Positions 60,714 to 64,000 of a DNA stretch of 64,000 bases are shown in pieces (position 1 is the stretch's first letter; each line of letters opens with the position of its first letter). The DNA lies in IMG/VR virus record IMGVR_UViG_3300046616_000314, positions 124,001-188,000 of that record; one strand, given 5' to 3'. This stretch comes from a virus. Below the pieces are notes generated by a model. That model saw only the letters and a program-made list of their open reading frames with translations. It ran no database searches and was not told the DNA's origin. The position numbers and the translations under genes are program-made.

Positions 60714-62093
60714 ATGCGTATTGCTGAACTTTTTGAAAACGTGCTTCTAGAGCAAATCGATATGCGCAAGGCATTAGAGAAATACGCCAATGATCCGTCT
60801 ATCTATGTATCATACACGAATTTACCAAAAATTGGAATCAATCCGAAGTTTGACTTCGGGACACCACTAGGCATCTATGCCTATCCGCTGCGGAATATGT
60901 GGTTCGACATCAAATCGAACGATGTCCCATTCGGCGGTAATCGCAAATATATTCAAATTCTGAAAGCCGGTCCTTCGGTTATCAAAGCCGAGACTTACAA
61001 TAACTTCGAAGCAGACTGCCGGAAACTATACGATTTGTATGGCAAGGAATTTATTTCGAAATACAAAGATGCTTCCGATCCAGAAAAAATATGGAAATTC
61101 TTTGTGGATCACGCAAGCCAAGACGCCGAACACTACCATAATGGCACGATGCCAATCGTTCATTTGTGGGGACTCACACACAAATTAGCTAATTTTCTCG
61201 CGCCAGATCAGCGCAGCGGGCTTACCGTAGTGACGAAATGGAATTCAATTTTTCGTGCTTTGGGCTATGGTGGTATTTCGGATGGCGGTATGGGTTTGAT
61301 CCACGCCAACGAGCCTGCACAAGTAATTTTCTTTTCTAAGAGCGCGTTCCAGCATATCGGAATGGTAGACAACGTTCGAAAGATCACACAAGACCTTTCC
61401 AACCACGAGATCGAAGATTTGAACGATCTCATTGAAATCATAAACGAATATTGGGTAGACCACGATAGTTCAGATCGTGATGTCGGGGCAGAAGGCAATG
61501 CTGCTAAGATGCTACACCAAGCCGTAGCAAACGAATGGCTTGATCTGTTCAAGACAGGTTCGACCGCGCATTTTAAAATCAATGATCTTCATACGTTTTG
61601 GTCCAGCGTCACGATGAGTGAATTCAAGCGATTTGCTAGAATGCTATTGAAGCAGGGCAAGCCGGGTACCGTTGCCAAACTGATTCAATTGATCAAAGAA
61701 TTCCCGCAACTCGACACGTCGATCAGCAACATCGTGGAACTTGCGGCGAAGACACCTGGGGTTCGTATGAACCGCGCAGATTTCGATGCTCTCTACGATC
61801 CTGAATTCACAGAGAAAGCGGATAAAGAGGGCGTAAGCTTGCGCTATGATCGCAACGAAATCATTCTTCGTCAGGCGGTTGCGCAGTTGGTCAGAGGCGA
61901 GCAATTCAATTTGCGTCGTGCTGCTGAAAAAATGAAAGACAAACTACCGTTGGACTACGGCAAGAAAGTCACACCCGAAGACGTGAAGAAATTCCTGGGC
62001 GCCAAATATGCCCAAAAAATTGCTATGGAGTTTGAAGATTCGAGTATCGAACAGATGATCGAACGCGAACGCCGTAGATGGGTGTTCGCTTAA
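60714..62093 (+). CDS. Capsid-targeted protein with YAYPL/EPxQ domain (459 aa)
   Basis: N-terminus MRIAELFENVLLE-QID is tag-like with a possible cut after L-L-E. The first 220 residues (PLGIYAYPLRNMWFDI; GLIHANEPAQVIFFSKSAF) match the N-terminal domain of the 795-aa protein at 27830. The rest is helical and may bind nucleic acid (basic end). Late promoter 6 nt upstream. Inference: internal head protein. The shared domain may be enzymatic, but no catalytic set is certain. Confidence 0.72.
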   Translation: MRIAELFENVLLEQIDMRKALEKYANDPSIYVSYTNLPKIGINPKFDFGTPLGIYAYPLRNMWFDIKSNDVPFGGNRKYIQILKAGPSVIKAETYNNFEADCRKLYDLYGKEFISKYKDASDPEKIWKFFVDHASQDAEHYHNGTMPIVHLWGLTHKLANFLAPDQRSGLTVVTKWNSIFRALGYGGISDGGMGLIHANEPAQVIFFSKSAFQHIGMVDNVRKITQDLSNHEIEDLNDLIEIINEYWVDHDSSDRDVGAEGNAAKMLHQAVANEWLDLFKTGSTAHFKINDLHTFWSSVTMSEFKRFARMLLKQGKPGTVAKLIQLIKEFPQLDTSISNIVELAAKTPGVRMNRADFDALYDPEFTEKADKEGVSLRYDRNEIILRQAVAQLVRGEQFNLRRAAEKMKDKLPLDYGKKVTPEDVKKFLGAKYAQKIAMEFEDSSIEQMIERERRRWVFA

Positions 62094-62281
62094 TAACTCT
62101 TGTCGATGTACAGGATGTCTTCTGGACGCTGCTTCAGAGCGCGTAGATAGCCCGAGATTTCTCGTTCGGACATATTTTCATGGCGTTCAATGATACCATC
62201 GACATATTCGATGACCATTTCCAGCTTATCTTCATTGAGATAATAGCTGGCAACCGCTGGTGAGCGGAGCGAGAAATTCAT
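62090..62281 (-). CDS. Small hypothetical protein (63 aa)
   Basis: MNFSLRSPAVASYYLNEDKL; acidic helix; LRALKQRPEDILYIDKSY. Convergent with the capsid-tagged gene (4-nt overlap). No clear ribosome site. No family recognised. Confidence 0.6.
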   Translation of the reverse strand: MNFSLRSPAVASYYLNEDKLEMVIEYVDGIIERHENMSEREISGYLRALKQRPEDILYIDKSY

Positions 62282-62314
62282 TTGTTGGGATCAATCAAAA
62301 AATAAAAAGAGCGT

Positions 62315-62389
62315 TGGCGGCGATCAGAGGACTCGAACTTCTATACACCCTTTGCGAGGGCACCCGTATCCAATTCCGGGCAGATCGCC
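62315..62389 (-). tRNA. tRNA-like gene, possibly tRNA-Cys (GCA), irregular
   Basis: 75 nt with encoded CCA. Acceptor GGCGATC/GATCGCC and D-stem CCCG/CGGG are good; anticodon arm best read as TGCCC-TCGCAAA-GGGTG (anticodon GCA, but C33 in place of U33); T-stem has an A-C mismatch; variable loop short; discriminator G73. A good promoter (62411-62439) drives it. A GCA reading fits the phage CysRS, but G73 is not typical of Cys. Confidence 0.55.
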
Positions 62390-62410
62390 ATGTCAAACGC
62401 TGACCATTAC

Positions 62411-62439
62411 TATATAGGGAATCATCAAAGCCCCGTCAA
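62411..62439 (-). promoter_or_regulatory. Promoter of the tRNA-Cys-like gene
   Basis: Minus strand TTGACG (62434-62439), 17 nt, TATATA (62411-62416). Confidence 0.65.
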
Positions 62440-62446
62440 GGCTTGA

Positions 62447-62905
62447 TTACGAATTTTCGTCAAAAATTTCGGCGTTTTGGAAAATGGCTTGGAAACGGGG
62501 ATGAGCCATGAACTGTCCGACAGTGGATTTATCGGCGTAGATGAATCCCAGATCGGGGTCTTCGATGAACGCATAGTGACCCGGAGACGCATACTCGCGC
62601 GCAGCGTCTTCCTTCAGAACCTCAAGGTCCAGGGCAAACATGAAGGGAATGACGTTGGTTGAAACGTCGGTCAGTTGCCGCCAAATCTGGTGGTGGATGG
62701 CTTGTGAAGCATCCCAGAAATAGATGTCGTTTTGGAGAATGAACCCGCGAGCCAGACCATACTTTGCACGCTCTATTAGAGCTTTAGTGCCATTACGGGT
62801 CGGGTTGATCGTAACCAATACATCGCGCCCGCGAATCTCAAAACGCTCAACTTTTTCGTTGAGTAGCGATTCTTCAATTATATCGATGTACTTGCGAAGG
62901 CTCAT
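62447..62905 (-). CDS. Capsid-tag-like late protein (152 aa)
   Basis: MSLRKYIDIIEESLLNE-KV looks like a capsid-targeting peptide with a cut after L-N-E. A late promoter (CATAAATA) lies 6 nt upstream. The body has FEIRGRDVLVTINPTRNG and GHYAFIEDPDLGFIYADKST. No catalytic pattern. Inference: packaged virion protein. Confidence 0.68.
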   Translation of the reverse strand: MSLRKYIDIIEESLLNEKVERFEIRGRDVLVTINPTRNGTKALIERAKYGLARGFILQNDIYFWDASQAIHHQIWRQLTDVSTNVIPFMFALDLEVLKEDAAREYASPGHYAFIEDPDLGFIYADKSTVGQFMAHPRFQAIFQNAEIFDENS

Positions 62906-62911
62906 AAAATA

Positions 62912-62919
62912 TATTTATG
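62912..62919 (-). promoter_or_regulatory. Late promoter, leaderless arrangement
   Basis: CATAAATA on the minus strand ending 6 nt before the ATG at 62905; it overlaps the end of the upstream gene. Confidence 0.6.
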
Positions 62920-63217
62920 ATCCGAGAAGACCTTTCAGTCGGGCACGTACCATAAGGTCTTCAAAGACTTCTTGGTTCCCGCTAAATTTATGTTCGAAAC
63001 GAACCTTGTGGATTTTGATACTCCACACATGGTCTCGTGGGCGCAACCTGATATAACCGGGACCGAAAATCACAAAGATATCCGTGCCAACCAGATCGCC
63101 CAAGAGCGATCCGGTTTCTTGCCGCATGTAATAATCGGCGCCCTGGCGGCGGCGAGCATCTTCCTGGCTCATACCGATCAAATGCAAAAACAGATTTCGG
63201 ATCAATTCATCGTTCAC
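62915..63217 (-). CDS. Hypothetical protein, GTG start (100 aa)
   Basis: GTGA overlap with the upstream family gene. Starts with helix NDELIRNLFLHLIGMSQEDA; DIFVIFGPGYIRLRPRDHVW; ends ARLKGLLGS. No family recognised. Confidence 0.72.
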   Translation of the reverse strand: MNDELIRNLFLHLIGMSQEDARRRQGADYYMRQETGSLLGDLVGTDIFVIFGPGYIRLRPRDHVWSIKIHKVRFEHKFSGNQEVFEDLMVRARLKGLLGS

Positions 63218-63573
63218 TTAATCAATCCTTTCAGCTTAAAAAAGCAAATATCTTCATCAAAATGTTGATGGGAGCCGCGAAGGTAGAAATGCCCATCAAG
63301 GTATTTCACTTCCCACATTTCAGCCATGAGAATTACGTTAAAGAAACTGTCGTTGCTATACATATAAGTGAAACTATGACCTTCAACTTCCGTATCGCTT
63401 TGGAATGCACCGACCTTAGCCGGTCCATGGATAGCCAGTTCCTTCTTGTGTCGGTCATGAATCTCTTGTGGAATACTGGTAGCAACCACTCGGATTAGAC
63501 CGTCAACCGTATCAAACAGGTTGGGGTCTAATCTGAGTGGCTTTTTACCGGTTGGTGAAGCGATCAAGGACAT
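63214..63573 (-). CDS. FKLKW-family protein (119 aa)
   Basis: ATG 63571-63573 after GCGAGGTTCAAA, overlapping the upstream gene by 29 nt; a longer frame is not protein-like. Strand YMYSNDSFFNVILMAEMWEV; end HFDEDICFFKLKGLIK is the family tail with G for W. Function unknown. Confidence 0.78.
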   Translation of the reverse strand: MSLIASPTGKKPLRLDPNLFDTVDGLIRVVATSIPQEIHDRHKKELAIHGPAKVGAFQSDTEVEGHSFTYMYSNDSFFNVILMAEMWEVKYLDGHFYLRGSHQHFDEDICFFKLKGLIK

Positions 63574-64000
63574 TTTGAACCTCGCGCAAAACCAACTCGA
63601 CTGGGACATTCTTAGCGACGGCGTTATCCAGGCTACCATAGTGCTGTTCCAAACATTGGAACATGATAGTCTTGATTTCTTCCTCATCGGGACCGAACGG
63701 AAGCTTGCTTTCCTTGTAAACCGTTTCCAGTTCACTTTCGGTCTTGGTGAAGAATTGCTCGACCTGATCCAGAGTCCATTCGCCGTTGCGGATAGCAATC
63801 AGCTTACGGTTATTCCGTTGCAGGTCCAAGTCACCTTCGGTCAAGATTTGCTCGACTTCGCCCAAGAGGCGAACCAGATGGTACGCGAACTTGGTATCGT
63901 AGCCGTACTTGGCGATGGTCTCGGCTCGCTTCGGATTGCTCCGATTTTGCTTCGACTTGATCTTACCCAATTGCGTGAAGGCGTAACCCTTGAAGCTATG
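63545..64000 (-). CDS. Predicted nucleotidyltransferase (COG3541-like), 5' end outside the window
   Basis: Open to the right edge (HSFKGYAFTQLGKIKSKQNR and KRAETIAKYGYDTKFAYHLV, then LLGEVEQILTEGDLDL). This is the C-terminal part of the phage/bacterial predicted nucleotidyltransferases with F-x-G-Y-A...Q-L...K and Y-G-Y-D-x-K-x-A-x-H. The catalytic D-x-D would be upstream, outside the window. Likely role: RNA or nucleotide modification; not known. Confidence 0.7.
   Translation of the reverse strand, partial: HSFKGYAFTQLGKIKSKQNRSNPKRAETIAKYGYDTKFAYHLVRLLGEVEQILTEGDLDLQRNNRKLIAIRNGEWTLDQVEQFFTKTESELETVYKESKLPFGPDEEEIKTIMFQCLEQHYGSLDNAVAKNVPVELVLREVQNVLDRFTNR

Noticed and set aside
1-64000. 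CRISPR arrays
   Set aside because: No regularly spaced direct repeats were seen; the tandem array is made of diverged protein genes.
1-64000. Insertion sequences or an integrase/attachment site
   Set aside because: No transposase, recombinase or flanking inverted repeats were recognised; the gene packing is continuous and phage-like.

Overview
This window is part of the genome of a large T4-superfamily (contractile-tail) phage. The evidence is three recognisable neck/tail-completion genes (gp13, gp14, gp15), T4-type late promoters (consensus TATAAATA), N-terminal tags that look like T4 prohead-protease capsid-targeting signals, and many tightly packed small genes with stop/start overlaps. 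The host is probably an alphaproteobacterium. This is inferred from TTGACG-type promoters, a GcrA-like helix-turn-helix protein, and a tRNA-Thr whose ends resemble alphaproteobacterial tRNA-Thr(UGU). The genome is likely of jumbo size, because 64 kb holds only a few core virion genes.

Layout. 1-0.7 kb (minus): a cut-off ADP-ribosyltransferase-like virion gene and two small genes. 0.8-8.8 kb (plus): a tandem array of 26 small paralogues, most overlapping at ATGA or TAATG. 8.8-8.9 kb (minus): a tRNA-Thr gene with 88 extra bases in its anticodon loop. 9.0-11.5 kb (minus): eight small genes, seven of them in the same paralogue family counting the promoter-proximal one, fired from a divergent promoter pair that shares one -35 box. 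11.6-12.8 kb: more paralogues and an Rmf/CrpP-like protein. 12.8-19.2 kb: ART-like protein, gp13, gp14, endolysin, gp15. 19.2-24.5 kb: tRNA-Met, a glycosyltransferase, three two-part proteins and an ABC-type ATPase. 24.5-25 kb: a structured leader and three tRNAs. 25-31 kb: small operons and a 795-residue capsid-tagged protein. 31.1-32.2 kb: a capsid-tagged Acb1-like 2H phosphoesterase (anti-CBASS type). 32-38 kb: small genes, two lipoproteins and cysteinyl-tRNA synthetase. 38-45 kb: a glycosyltransferase, a late structural candidate, RNA ligase and modular unknowns. 45-51 kb: dCMP deaminase, tandem AAA+ ATPase, GMP reductase, membrane proteins and a Thg1-like protein. 51-57.5 kb: I78-like protein, paralogues, a glycosyltransferase and AlkB. 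57.5-64 kb: late genes, GNAT, GT2, a second large capsid-tagged protein, a tRNA-Cys-like gene and a cut-off nucleotidyltransferase.

The dominant feature is one family of small proteins (about 70-120 residues), called here the FKLKW family. Members share a central helix motif (acidic-x-x-W-C/L-x-x-N, often followed by a hydrophobic strand) and a C-terminal strand plus helix of the form V-x-F-x-(E/D)-(E/D)-D-A-x-x-F-K-L-K-W-L. I count about 52 members, on both strands and in at least ten clusters, plus several larger proteins that seem to carry a version of the tail. I do not recognise this family and propose no proven function; its size and divergence suggest a rapidly diversifying set of host- or phage-interacting factors.

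Two regulatory themes stand out. Both early-type (TTGAC-16/17-TATAAT-like) and late-type (TATAAATA-like) promoters often lie so close to the start codon that transcription should begin at or next to the ATG, which predicts leaderless mRNAs. Capsid-tagged genes mostly have such late promoters, consistent with effectors packaged in the head and injected with the DNA (ART-like proteins, the Acb1-like nuclease, the large YAYPL/EPxQ proteins). A set of tRNA-related genes (six tRNA genes, CysRS, Thg1-like protein, RNA ligase) suggests the phage maintains or repairs tRNA during infection.
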